Below are positions 43,301-55,300 of a DNA stretch of 64,000 nt, piece by piece. The stretch is taken from positions 26,867 through 90,866 of the forward strand of contig JASAND010012498.1 in the NCBI GenBank assembly GCA_030248195.1. The letters run 5' to 3'. The notes beneath the pieces were generated by a model. That model saw only the letters and a program-made list of their open reading frames with translations, did not search any database and was not told the DNA's origin. Numbering within the stretch: the stretch's first letter is position 1; each line of letters begins with the position of its first letter. The position numbers were made by a program, and so were the translations under genes. This DNA is from Trissonchulus latispiculum. Its lineage: Eukaryota; Nematoda; Enoplea; Enoplida; Ironidae.

Positions 43301-46300
43301 CAATGAAAAAAATGTTCGCCTCACCAAGGGCTTTCATTTGATACCAAACTTGGAAACTTTTTAAAAAATCGATTTTGGACCAGTCCGGACCCTGGTCAGG
43401 GCGCCACAGGCCGCTGGGTCCACTTTGGAGGGGTCCTCCAATGAAAAAAATGTTCGCCTCACCAAGGGCTTTCATTTGATACCAAACTTGGAAACTTTTT
43501 AAAAAATCGATTTTGGACCAGTCCGGACCCTGGTCAGGGCGCCACAGGCCATCGGGCCCACTGTGGAGGGTCCTCCAATGACGAAAAATGTTCGCCTCAC
43601 CAAGGGCTTTCATTTGATACCAAACGTGGCCACTTTTGGAAAAATCGATTTTTGACTATTTTGGACCGGTCCGGACCCTGGTCAGGGCGCCACAGGCCGC
43701 CGGGACCACTTTGGAGGGGTCCTCCAATGACAAAAAATGTTCGCCTCACCAAGGGCTTTCATTTGATACCAAACGTGGCCACTTTTGGAAAAATCGATTT
43801 TTGACTATTTTGGACCGGTCCGGACCCTGGTCAGGACGCCACAGGCCGCCGGGACCACTTTGGAGGGGTCCTCCAATGACAAAAAATGTTCGTCTCACCA
43901 AGGGCTTTCATTTGATACCAAACTTGGCCACTTTTGGAAAAATCGATTTTTGACCATTTTGGACCGGTCCGGACCCTGGTCAGGGCGCCACAGGCCGCTG
44001 GGGCCACTTTGGAGGGGTCCTCCAATGACAAAAAATGTTCGCCTCACCAAGGGCTTTCATTTGATACCAAACATGGCCACTTTTGGAAAAATCGATTTTT
44101 GACCATTTTGGACCCCTCCGGACCCTGGCCAGGGCGCCACAGGCCGCTGGGGCCACTTTGGAGGGGCCCTCCAATGACAAAAAATGTTCGCCTCACCAAG
44201 GACTTTCATTTGATACCAAACTTGGCCAGTTTTGGAAAAATCGATTTTTGGCCATTTTGGGCCCGGTCCACGGGTCCGGACCCCTGGCCAGGCCGCCACA
44301 GGGGTCCGGGCGAAACCTACTATAGCCTATGTTGTAGTGCTCCCGCAGCCCACCCCACACGCCCGATATGAAAGCTGTACCTGTAGCGGATCTTTCTAAG
44401 GAAGAGGTTAAAGTTGGACCTGCGACACGGTAGGGGCCCACCTCCATCAGGGTGCCCCCCAGCCCCACGGTTAGGTGCTAGAGCAAAACTAATGGGCCAT
44501 TTAGATTCACCATATAGGGGTTCCTATTCGAATACGAAACCTCAGCCCAGCAGCTCTTATGTATAGGGCTGCCTACTCCGTAGGCCCAGACCCCCCCTTT
44601 TACACGTAAACTAGTGACCCCTGGCCAGGGCGCCACAGAAGGTCTACCAGCAAACCCTCGCTTCGGTCACATGTTCACGTTAGGGTGATGCCATAAATCC
44701 AATATGAGCACCTGCCTTTGAGCCTTGCTCGCTGTAGACTGATTAATAAATTTTCGGACTTAGTTTTTTTCCGGAGGGGTCAAAAATCGAAAAATCCCAA
44801 GACTACACAGACCTATGGGGGGGTCCTAGCGCGAAAAGAAAAATTCGCCCTGAAATGGGGGGGGATTCTATCAACAAAAATAGCAAAACTTTATAGAAAC
44901 TTTTTGTCCTCCGACCTCTAGGGTAGGGGGGAAAAATAAAAAATGGAGAGAACAGGCGAGAGGCCACAGTACCCAATTTGCATATCTCAAGATCCGCCCG
45001 ACCGATTTGGCTGAAATTTTCACAGCATGTACCCCTGCCCACAGGCTCTTCACACAGCAAGTTTCAGCCCGATCGGTCCACTCCTCCGTGAGTTATTAAA
45101 GAAATCCAATAAGCCGCAAACGCCTTAAATTTCCCTATTCTAGGTAGTGCGCTAACGCGCACTACCTGATTTACTTTGTGTCCCTCCGCACTTCTTTGAG
45201 CTTCCCATACTCGCTTTGAGGAGCCCAGAAATTAATAAATGTTAAGAAATTCTTGTAAATTTTCAAACATGTTTGGCAATTTTTCGGTCTATCGGCTTTG
45301 ATTTTGCTACTGACTAAAACTGGAGTTTTGAGTTCATTATAGCATAGGTTAACATCATAACAAGAGCACATAATATAAGAGTGTGCCTCTAGGCACACTC
45401 TGTGTTATCAGAGCAAAAACTATGCTCTGCTTGCTAACGGCCCACCACCCCCCCGCAAATCAGACCCATCACTTCAAAGAATTTTGAGCGCTATGTTTGT
45501 GTTCTAAAGCTCGAAGCAGGCACAAAATTTGCGCACGCACTGCTTGTGTTTTCGAGAAGGGTGGATCGGGTAAATTCGCCATATGAAGAATTCAATTTTC
45601 GGCCTTTATCGGCGTTGGGAACCACGGAGGGGGGGGGATTTCACGGGAGGAACAGGCATGTGGATTTCACCCATTATCCTCATAGGGGTTTGCACCAACG
45701 GGGGATGGAAAGGGGGGGAACCCAGAAAGAGAGGGGCTTAAGCACATAAACATAGAGCGAGTGAGCGTATCCCCGTTTCAACTAGGTACTGATTTGCGGG
45801 GGGATCACTAGGGTCTGGTTTGCGGGGGGGTGCCGTTAGCGTGCAGAGCATAGTTTTTGCTCTGATAACATAGAGCTTGCGTAGTGGCATACTCTTATTA
45901 TTATGTTCATAATAAGTAGAAAACACACCGAAGTTACTACATTTTTCGAGATTTTAGACCACTTTACAACAACCGCTGCCAGAAACATAGTACAAACCTA
46001 AACGGTCCATCAGACACAAACCAAAGGGCAGTAATCAGGCAGACGGAGGTAAAGGAGCGTTCACCGCCGCTCAGCGATTTCAGATGTTTGTACTGAATCT
46101 GAGAATCGGATGTGGCCGCAGCGGAATTGGCACCGGAAACATTTTTTGGTGAAACCTAATATAGGAAAAAAAGCCAAAAACCACTAATTCTACCAATCAC
46201 ATTCAATAAAATGAAGGAAGATTAAAGCTGAAATATGAGCATAACACTCCCGCCCCCTCTTAAAACCTATACATTCATGCAATAACCGGCTACAGGCTAC

Positions 46301-49300
46301 AAAAAATATTAAAAACTCTGGAAAAATTGTTAGTCCTAAAAATTTAAAACAATTTCAACTTGTCAAGCATCAAAAAGTACAAGTAGACAACAGGATCAGA
46401 AAAATTCTGAAGGAGAAAAAACCTTAATTTCCAAAGTTTCCTTGGCAAGGTCAAAGTCAATTTGGCACTTGTAGTCCTGGGAGCTCATCAGACGCACAAA
46501 GCGATACCGGACTTTGGAGCAGAGCATGTCCGTGAAAATGTCCAAATCAGTACGACGTGTCGCCAGCTCTTGTTTAAGCTCCTAGAAAAAAAATTATAAT
46601 AAAGTTCGCGAAAGGCAGCAATTTTCTTGAAATCTGGCGAATTTTGAGTAGACATTTCACGAAAAAACATTGAATTTACTAGACATTCACAGAAAGCTAG
46701 CTGAGCTAAACTTCAGCAAAGTCAAAGTTTTTGCATAGATTAGCTCACTTTTGCAAAAATGTCCTCCCTAAATACAAAAACAGCACTAAAAATTTTCTTG
46801 TCATGTGGGAGGATTTATAAAGGGTTAGTCCGCTGTATAGTGCTGATGCACTAGACTTTTATACAGCTTTTGCCACCACTAGCAATTCATTGGCAACAGG
46901 AAAACTAACCTCCTGTGCCACATTTTTGTGTTCAGAAACAGCAATAGGTAAAACGTACGTACGTCAATATTCTCCTGAATGCAACCTTCCTGTTCCTTCT
47001 GTTTCTGGACAATGGCAAACTTTTCATGATAGGCCGATTCGACCTCATCCTCTGAACGAGTTAGACTAAACAAATAAACCAAAACTCGAAAATAAATAAT
47101 AAGCTAAAGATTAATCCAATCCAAAAATCACAATAAGCTAAGCAGAATTCTGGCTTTAGTCTTCAGGAGGCCTCCTATTCCTAGGACAAACTTACAGGAG
47201 AGGGGGGGGGAAGTCTGAGGGAACACCAGATTTCTGAGAAAGGGTGGGACTCGGTGTAGCGAAATGTGTTTTCAAAAAAGCTCAGAAAACACACATTTTG
47301 TGCTGTTGAGTTGAAAATTGAGGAGGAATCTTAGCGTAGAGTTAAGCTAGAAATTGTTAAAAAAACTGGATAAAAGAGACCAAAAAATCAGGCGAAACTG
47401 GAAAAATACCCGCGGAGTTGCCGTCACTTTTGGGTTCTGGCGGCCCAAAGACCGGACTCCTAGGTAGGAGGGGGGGATCACACGTTTGGGGATCAAATTT
47501 GTGATTTGTGATTCAGATTCAGGCCTCTGTCTGTAATTGAGGGGTGGGCACTTTTTCGGATTCCTCCGACCTGTTTTGGTAATAAAATAGAAATTTCGAG
47601 CAGTTTTTAACCGAGGTTTTTAACCATGTAAGTAAAAAACTGGCAATTTTATGGTATTATTATTCTTGTGGGAAGGTAACAGGAGTCCGTGTAGGGCTTA
47701 AAGCCTTGAAGGGCCGGCCTCCCTTCCACGGATGTAGTCATCATTTGAGGTGACACTCCTGGCTCTACGGTTGTGTTGTATCCGGGGATGAGCACCGGCA
47801 CCCCTTGTCCCTGAAGCAGGGATGGAGGTATTCTCCAGGGGTCACCTTTACCTTTTTACCTACCTATTATCCCTTTTTTCCGGTATCTAAATTCCCCCAC
47901 CACTTTTGATCCCCCTCCCAACTAGGGGGAAGGGAAATGAGCTCTCCCATTTTCGCCTAACGTGAAGTCAGAGCAGCTATGAAGAGATTTTATTCACTAG
48001 ACGAAAAAACCAACCTAGCTGACGACTGATCCATTCGCCCACGAAGCTTTGCAATATCACTTGACAGTTCGCTAACCGTCTTTCGACCAAAATTCACCCG
48101 TTCTCCGAACTTTTTCTGCGTATCTGCTTTCAGTCGCTGAAAAAAAACAAAAAATAAAAATGCTCCCTCCGTACCATGAAAAAGTAATATGGGTATTACT
48201 GGTGAGGTTGCAACAATCAAGACATGATATATACTAAGGATATTTTTTGAGGACTAGATTTAAAAATGCCTAATATGGAGGACTAGGTTCTAAAAGATAA
48301 AGAGGACTCTGTTAGATTGTGGAGTGAAACATTTAAACCATCACATTCAACGAAAATCGACTAGGGTTTAGACTGAAAGCCCCACCATGCTACACTACAT
48401 AGGCTGCATGCGTACCTCAAGTTCGGATCGTTCCTTGTCTAGGGCAGCTACGGGGCCTTCCAGCTTATGCGAAGCCTCAGCCAGTTTTTGTGCCAGTTCG
48501 GAAGCCTGGCGCTTGGCCTTGTGCAACGTCTGTTCCTTTTTATCCATGGCATCCTAAATAGGATACAGTAAGTACGTAGACAGCACAGCAGTGTACATGA
48601 ATGTCACTGCGTGAATCCACGCATGTACACAAGCAACAAACAGGGTGAAGGGTGTAGTATCTGAGGTCGACCGGGGTTTCACCGGCCGGCCGGCCGCCCG
48701 CCGGCCCAGCCGGACCCTTCGGCTGACCGGCCTGTGAGCCCGTAGGCCGGTCGACCGGTTACCGGCCTGGAGCGGTTTGCGGTGCAGCTATTATGACGGC
48801 TAAGATATTGATACTCGGGTGTTATCACTAGCGTAGCCAGAAAAAATTTTCGGGGGGGGGGAATGCCAAAATTTGGTGGGGGGTCTGGGGGGGGGGGGAC
48901 TCCCCCATAAGCTTAAAAATTTTTCAAATTTGAAACGTCTGAGGAATTTTTTTCAAAGCATTCTTTGAATTAAAGAAGCGAAATGAGACTCAATACGTTT
49001 TCATGCACGTAAATGATGCATAAACTGGGCGAACCACATCCAATAGGGTATTTAGAACTCAGTTTTGGCGTTCCAAACCCATATTATGATGGTAAATTTA
49101 AGTAAATACGCGCCGAACGCGCGAAAATTTTTTGAAAAATGAGATTTTCATGGATCAAAATTTGTCAAAACATTTCGGGGGTTCCCCCCTGGTTCTCGCC
49201 TGGGTGTTATATTAGTGAAATGTAGTTGTACGTGATTGCACAAACCAGATTTGAGTTCATTCTAAGCTTAGTTGCTCTAAATTGTAAATTTTTGACTGTT

Positions 49301-52300
49301 CATTTGCATACCGGCGGGCCGGCCGGTCGGCCGTTAGCCTCTACTGCCACAACATTAAATTAAATAATGATGAAAAAATTTTCTCGTTGCGTATTGTGTA
49401 CTTTTTATGTATACGTAAATAGCAAGAGTACATAATAACATTTCCATGACACTACTAACTCTGCCCGGTTTCAGTGACTCATCTAGGACATTGAATTCTG
49501 TCAAGGTCTGTTCAAACTCTTGCCGGGCTCTATCGTGCCGGTCCTTGGCTCCACTCAGCGTTTCCTTGGCGGCGGTAAGATCGCTCTTAGACTGCAGAAT
49601 GTGAAGCTTGTAGTCTTTCACATCACCTTCCTAAAAAGGGAAACAACCAATAAAATCAAAACTAAAATGGCATGACAAAAGCTACTTTTGCAATTCTAGC
49701 TCAATAATCTAAATACCAACATAGTCAGTTTTTTGAATGAATAAAAAACGAAGTGCATTGCCTTGTAATCACATAATACCTCTCTCTGTGGTTTCACATG
49801 AATTTTCGTCATACGGGAAAACGTAATGAAGACATGAATTAAAAATTCATTATTTAAATTGTAATAACGTTAAAAATGAACAAAATACTGTACAATTTTT
49901 AACCAAAAAAATTTGCGTTAGAGCCAAATTTTGAGCGTATTTTTGGGGGACTCCCAGAAAGCTTTTAGTCGAGAAAAAAATTAGCACCAAATTTGAACAC
50001 ACGAATATTTCTAGAAGGGAGGGATTGCTCCAAATGTTTCTAAGTATCCCCCACCCCCTCCGGGAATTTCTGGCTTCACCTATGGGGAGGGGGGGGGCTT
50101 CGACCTTACCAGGGCATAAAATTCCGCATCCCCTCCGTCCAAATCCTTCACGGCCTCCTCCGTCTGCTGAATCTGGGAGGCCACATTCCGGAGCTGGCGG
50201 TCCAGATCCATCTTCTGGCTCGCCGTCTCACGCAGGTGTGTGGACAGTTCCTGACGTTGCTTAGTTTTCTGAAAAAAAACAAGAAAAAGGGGAATTAAAC
50301 AGACAAGAAGAAATATAAAAGTATTCAGAGGCAGGTAAACTACGTATAATATGTAGACATGATGATACTCAATATTATGATGAAGAACCAAAAAACACGC
50401 TAAAACAAGAATTCTGCCTGGACGCAAGGTTAATGCCAATCCGAAGACCAAAAAACCCTGCATGATACGTGTTGAAAATCAAAATTCGCCGATGTCGTCG
50501 GAAACCGCAAAGAACTATATCGTCTGCTAATAGAATGCCTTGTGAAGTGTTTTTAAAAAGACGTACGTATATATCCACGGAAACTGATTATTAGGGATGG
50601 ATGGTAGAAATTGCCATGAGTTTGGTTTTTCGAAAACAACTGCTGTTACAGTGGTCGGTCACAGAGCCCCGCTCTTTATACTATTCGACGCAGAATCGCA
50701 CGCTCTTACCAACGGTGGCTGTCCTAATGCAGCGCAATCTCTTTAAGGTAAAAACGTAATGGTTGCCCCTGGAGAATTCTCCCACCCTTGCAGGGTACGG
50801 GGGTGTCGGTGCCACATGGTGACACTTGGCGAAATTCGTGAAGTTCAAGAAAATCGCTATCAATCTGCTAAAGTTCGCTGATTTCAGTTTTCGCTTTAGT
50901 GCCACCATTTGAGTGCAGGGTATTGTATAATTCAGTCAAACTAGACACTTAGAAAACTCTCGCAGTTTTTAGACAATTGACCAAATGTTTAGCCAGATAG
51001 ACAAACTTTACTCAGCTAGGCACAGCTTTTTACTATCTACTGAGACTTAGCTAAGTGTCTAAATAATTGGAACTCTCCCTACGTAATAATAGGTACGTAT
51101 ATTCATGAAAATTATAGGATACTCCCCCGAGCTATCCCAAGATAAAACAAAGGTAAAGGAAAGTTGCACCTGCTAAATTATACTTAAAGCTAATTATTTA
51201 ATTAATTTAAAAGAAAGCAAATTCTTCATATATAATCAGTTGTAGAGAGAACCAGGACAAAATAGCCAAATCACCAAAGCCCTGTACAGTGAGAATACCA
51301 CAAAAACTGAAATTAGAAATAAAATAAGAATTGCTGTATTATGTGAACCAACATTTTTATAAAATTGAGATGTCATACTAGGTTAAACGAAGCATTTACT
51401 TTTAAAAGACAGACAAATTTTAAATATAATTTTAATTAGTTTTATATAAATTTGTAGGTTTTATTGAAACTGAGCAAAATAATAAAATAGTAAAACAAAT
51501 GCACTGGTGCTGGATTGGGGTAGGATGGGATTATTGTGATAAAGACAGATTGACACAATTGATCAAAGTCTTTCGGCCCTAACCATAGTAAACCATAGTT
51601 AGTTGTAATAACGTTAGAAAGTACCAACCACTAGAAATTAAATTAAAATTAAAGTGTTTGTGTGTAGAAAAGTAAGAAAAAGGATACGCGGAGAATCTAC
51701 CTCCCGAATAGTTTGAGCAAGCTCTGCCTTCTGCTGTTCAAAATGTTTCAACTTCGCCTCAAACTCCCTGAAAAAAAATTAATAGTAAATTCCAAAAAAA
51801 CGCAATAAAAGAAAAATATACAAACAAAACACCATCAATTTAAAAAGTATAAATAAGTGGGAGTAGCCCAAGTACCTCTGATTTATAAATTGTCAAGCTA
51901 ATACATACGTAAACAGTGTTGAGAAATCAATAACTAATTAATAATCAATTTTAATTACCTAACTAATAATAAATATGACATGACAATAACCTACTTAATT
52001 TCAGCATCATGAGATCTCTTTAGGAATTGTGATCTAACTTCACGACAGGAATAGTATCTGAAGGGGGCCGGCCTTGCCACATCTCCATTAATGGCATAGC
52101 CTTCCTTAACATTTTCTGGATCCTTAAAACAACCAAAACACCATTAACACATAAAATTAAATTTTATTTTCGAAATATTCGTAAAACCAAACAAATAGAA
52201 TGTGGATGGTTAAAAATACTGGATTTTTGAAAAAATTAGTTTAAGGTAAAAATTTCTGAGACAGCAAGAAATTTTTAAAAAAGCGTATGACAAAAATATA

Positions 52301-55300
52301 GATATAAGGGTGTGGCACTGGCAGATATCGGGGGGAGGGGTGGGTTTCGAAGAGGCTGCCTCCCCCTCAAAAAAATACCCAGGACTAGTTTATCTAGACT
52401 GTTAGTCCATTTTCGAGTTAATCTCATAACTATTCCCAATAGTCAACAACAACAATAACAACAACAACAACAACAGCAGCAGTATGTACCTTCATTAAAG
52501 CATCTCGCAGTTTTTCTTTGCTCTCAATCAACACAATCTGTTCAATCCCGTGCTGATCAATCAGAGTGTTCAGCACGACCGGGTCCTCAACGTGGATCAT
52601 GTCCAGAAGGGTATCAAAGCAACGGTCCGGCCTGTACGGGCCCACATCATGCGGCGTCTCAATAAACCTGGAAGAAAAGCAAAAGCTCGGACTGTTGGCT
52701 CCTTAGTCGAACGCCTTAACCACTCGGCCGTCACGGTACATGTACCATAGCTGCCACCGGGAAGAGTTTAGACAAAATAATTAACAAATAAAGCTAGAGA
52801 TATTATTACGTCCACCGATCAAAGAGAGGTGACCACTGGTCAATGCCCCTAAGCACTGTCGGGGGCTGAAATAAAGTAAAATCAACTATACTGGTTTCAA
52901 TGGACAGAATATTTTCGAAATACCAAGCAATACGTAAGCACTTACGGAGACACAATAATGGTAGGCTTTTGAAATCGGTGATGTCGTCGGGCTATGTCCC
53001 GCATAAGGGTTTCCAGGAGATCTCGATCCTTGAAATTGTCACAGGTAAAGGACTGGATTAGGTGGCCGGTCAGGCAGCGCTCGATGGCCCCGGCCCACTT
53101 TTCCTCCTTCAGGCTCATGTAAAGACCTGAAATTAAAGACAGGCAAAAAGGACATACGTAGTTAATTAATAGTAATTAATAAATTAACACACAGTGAACG
53201 GACAGATAAAACAGGATAAGCCAGCAAATCACACAAAGTTTAGTTCTGCGACATTAACCTATCGCCGAACTGTCCAAAAAGTCCCTAAAAATGTTCGTTT
53301 CCAGGAATGGATTCGGGTAAAAAGTTCTCGATTTGAAAATTTTCGCGAAAACCTATGCCTAGTGTACGTGATCCAAGGCAGTCAATTTAAATTCTGCCAT
53401 AACAGTCTCCCAAACAGGAAAACCCTCGACAAGAAGAAGGAAGGGGGGGAAGACATACCAAGGGGGCCTTTTGGAACTTTGGCAAATCGGGCCCGATTTC
53501 TCTCGATGGCCGAAACCAAATCGGCCATTCCTTCGCCAAATCGACGCATTCGATCCGAGCGACCTGCCGTCAACTGATTCAGCGAAATTTGAACGGATCT
53601 AGCGTGCTGCTGAATATCCTGCTGTTGTTGACTGAAATTAAGACAATAAAAGAGAAGGAGGGATAAAAAATTAGCGCAGCGATAATACTACTTCCATAAA
53701 CAAGAAGACTAATTAAGGGTACGTAGTACTAGAAGCCTACATGAACTGCTAAATAAATAAAAACAATAATTAAAAAGTGAATATATTGCATAATTAATTA
53801 TTATTAAATCACACAAGATGAGTCAGGAAAACATTTGCGCTTCCGTATATTTCAAGCTTCCCTGTTCCTTCCAATTAAAAAAACAAGCATGATACTGCAT
53901 AATAAAGTGCCATTTGCAACATAAGAATGTTAACATTTGTAACAAATTTCAGTTCAAATTGACAATCAAAATGTCTTACTTTTACCGAAAATTCACAACA
54001 CCCCCCCCTTCCCTCAAGTAAACGAAAAAACCACCCATATCTACCTACCAACCACCCCGTAAGACAAGTATACCTCTTTCAGTCAACTTGTAAAAATTAT
54101 ATGACGACAATATGTTTATGTGCTAACGTACGTAAGATTATGACACTCTTCCGATAGTGCCTGCTCATTACGTCGCAGCTGGTCAGCCTCATTTGCATAA
54201 TTTTCACACTGCCGCTTCAGCTGTAGCTTTTGGCCCCGCAACTGCTTCAACTTTCCTTCCAGGGCTGCTTGGTCCGCACTTTTATCCCGTTTCATTCTAA
54301 ACAAGTCAAGGCAAGTCAAGACAGACAGTAAGAAAAAACAGAAAAATCTACAAAAAACTGAACATAGCAAAAACAAATAACCCTGTTAGACTACCAAAAA
54401 TAATGAACTAAATTTAAGCCCCTGACAATATTATTGTTACAAAAGAAACGTTACACCTTTGTACTGCAGCTTACTCTCCGATCCCTCTGTCTCACTTACT
54501 ACTGGCTCTTTTCCAAAGACTACCTATCCAAAGCGAACATAAAGTTGTGTCGGAAAAAAGTCTCATTAAACTCCCACAATGCACAAAGCAAGTATAAAGG
54601 TTTTTTGCTAGCAAAATTTCGGGATATACCGCAACATATTTTTATTTATGGACCACCACCACCACCACCACCTCTATAAGAAGGACTCCAGTATGCTAGT
54701 ACGAAAAAATTAATTTTGCACCAAAAACTCACTCAGCACGACGTTTCTCCAATTCCACTTCGGTAGCCTTCAAATCCTGTTCCAGTTTCTCAATCGTAGA
54801 CTCTGCTCTTTTCACCGTATTCTGAAAAAAAGAAAAAACACACCTACGTAAATAATCTTGGAAGGTTTGTCAGGCGTCTAAAGGAGCAAAGAAATTGGAC
54901 TGTCGTCGTTCAGTATTTCAAAAATCTCATCTCAAGGCTTTAGGCTGCTAATGACACTCAGCCTGGAAATACTGAAAAACAAGAAAATAATAAAGACTGA
55001 TGTAACGAAAAGCAAAGTCTTAGTCCTAAACAGGAGAGAGTGAGCCAATTATGCCAGGTATCAGACTTTAAGACTGAAAACGTGGCTGTGGTCTATGGAC
55101 GCTCTTTGACCAGCCAGCCAGCCTATTAATAAAAAACTGTCTTCACCAAGAAAACAAAGTAAATGCGGGCCAGCAGGCGGATCCACGAAGGATACAATGC
55201 ATTAATCATAGAGAAATAATGAAAAACGCCTGCCTGCAGTCACTAAGGCAAAAGCCTTAGTCCGAAACAGGAGAGAGCCAATAGGCGCGGTATTTGTGAA

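Larger units (their letters stand above)
26149..45997 (-). other. SMC6 giant intron (19.8 kb) filled with repeats
   Basis: Flanked by the donor after LSGGERS and the acceptor before CLDEIDVF. Its content is listed separately: foldback, GCGAATTTG repeats, TTCGCGAA inverted blocks, 183-bp duplication, tRNA-like gene, TATA array, satellite and a TIR element. No other protein-coding exon was recognised inside. Confidence 0.85.
46156..51994 (-). other. SMC6 introns of the C-terminal half
   Basis: Introns 46156-46422, 46582-46962, 47066-48014, 48137-48415, 48554-49459, 49631-50109, 50269-51700 and 51768-51994. Mostly AT-rich. A GCCGGCCGGCC-rich block at 48680-48790 faces a similar one at 49310-49335 in inverted order and may mark the ends of a degraded element. 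47690-47860 is GC-rich and looks like a dispersed repeat, but I cannot assign it. Confidence 0.45.

Noticed and set aside
37366..44310. CRISPR-like array
   Set aside because: The repeats are contiguous 149-bp satellite units with no unique spacers, in a spliced eukaryotic gene.
37325..44371. Many ORFs of 60-215 codons on both strands with repeated IDF/GGPLQSGP or KNVRLTKGFHLIP motifs
   Set aside because: They follow the satellite unit on both strands at once, have no start or splice context, and change with unit length.
48680..49335. GCCGGCCGGCC-rich pair as transposon ends
   Set aside because: The inverted similarity is mostly low-complexity GGCC and no target duplication could be found.
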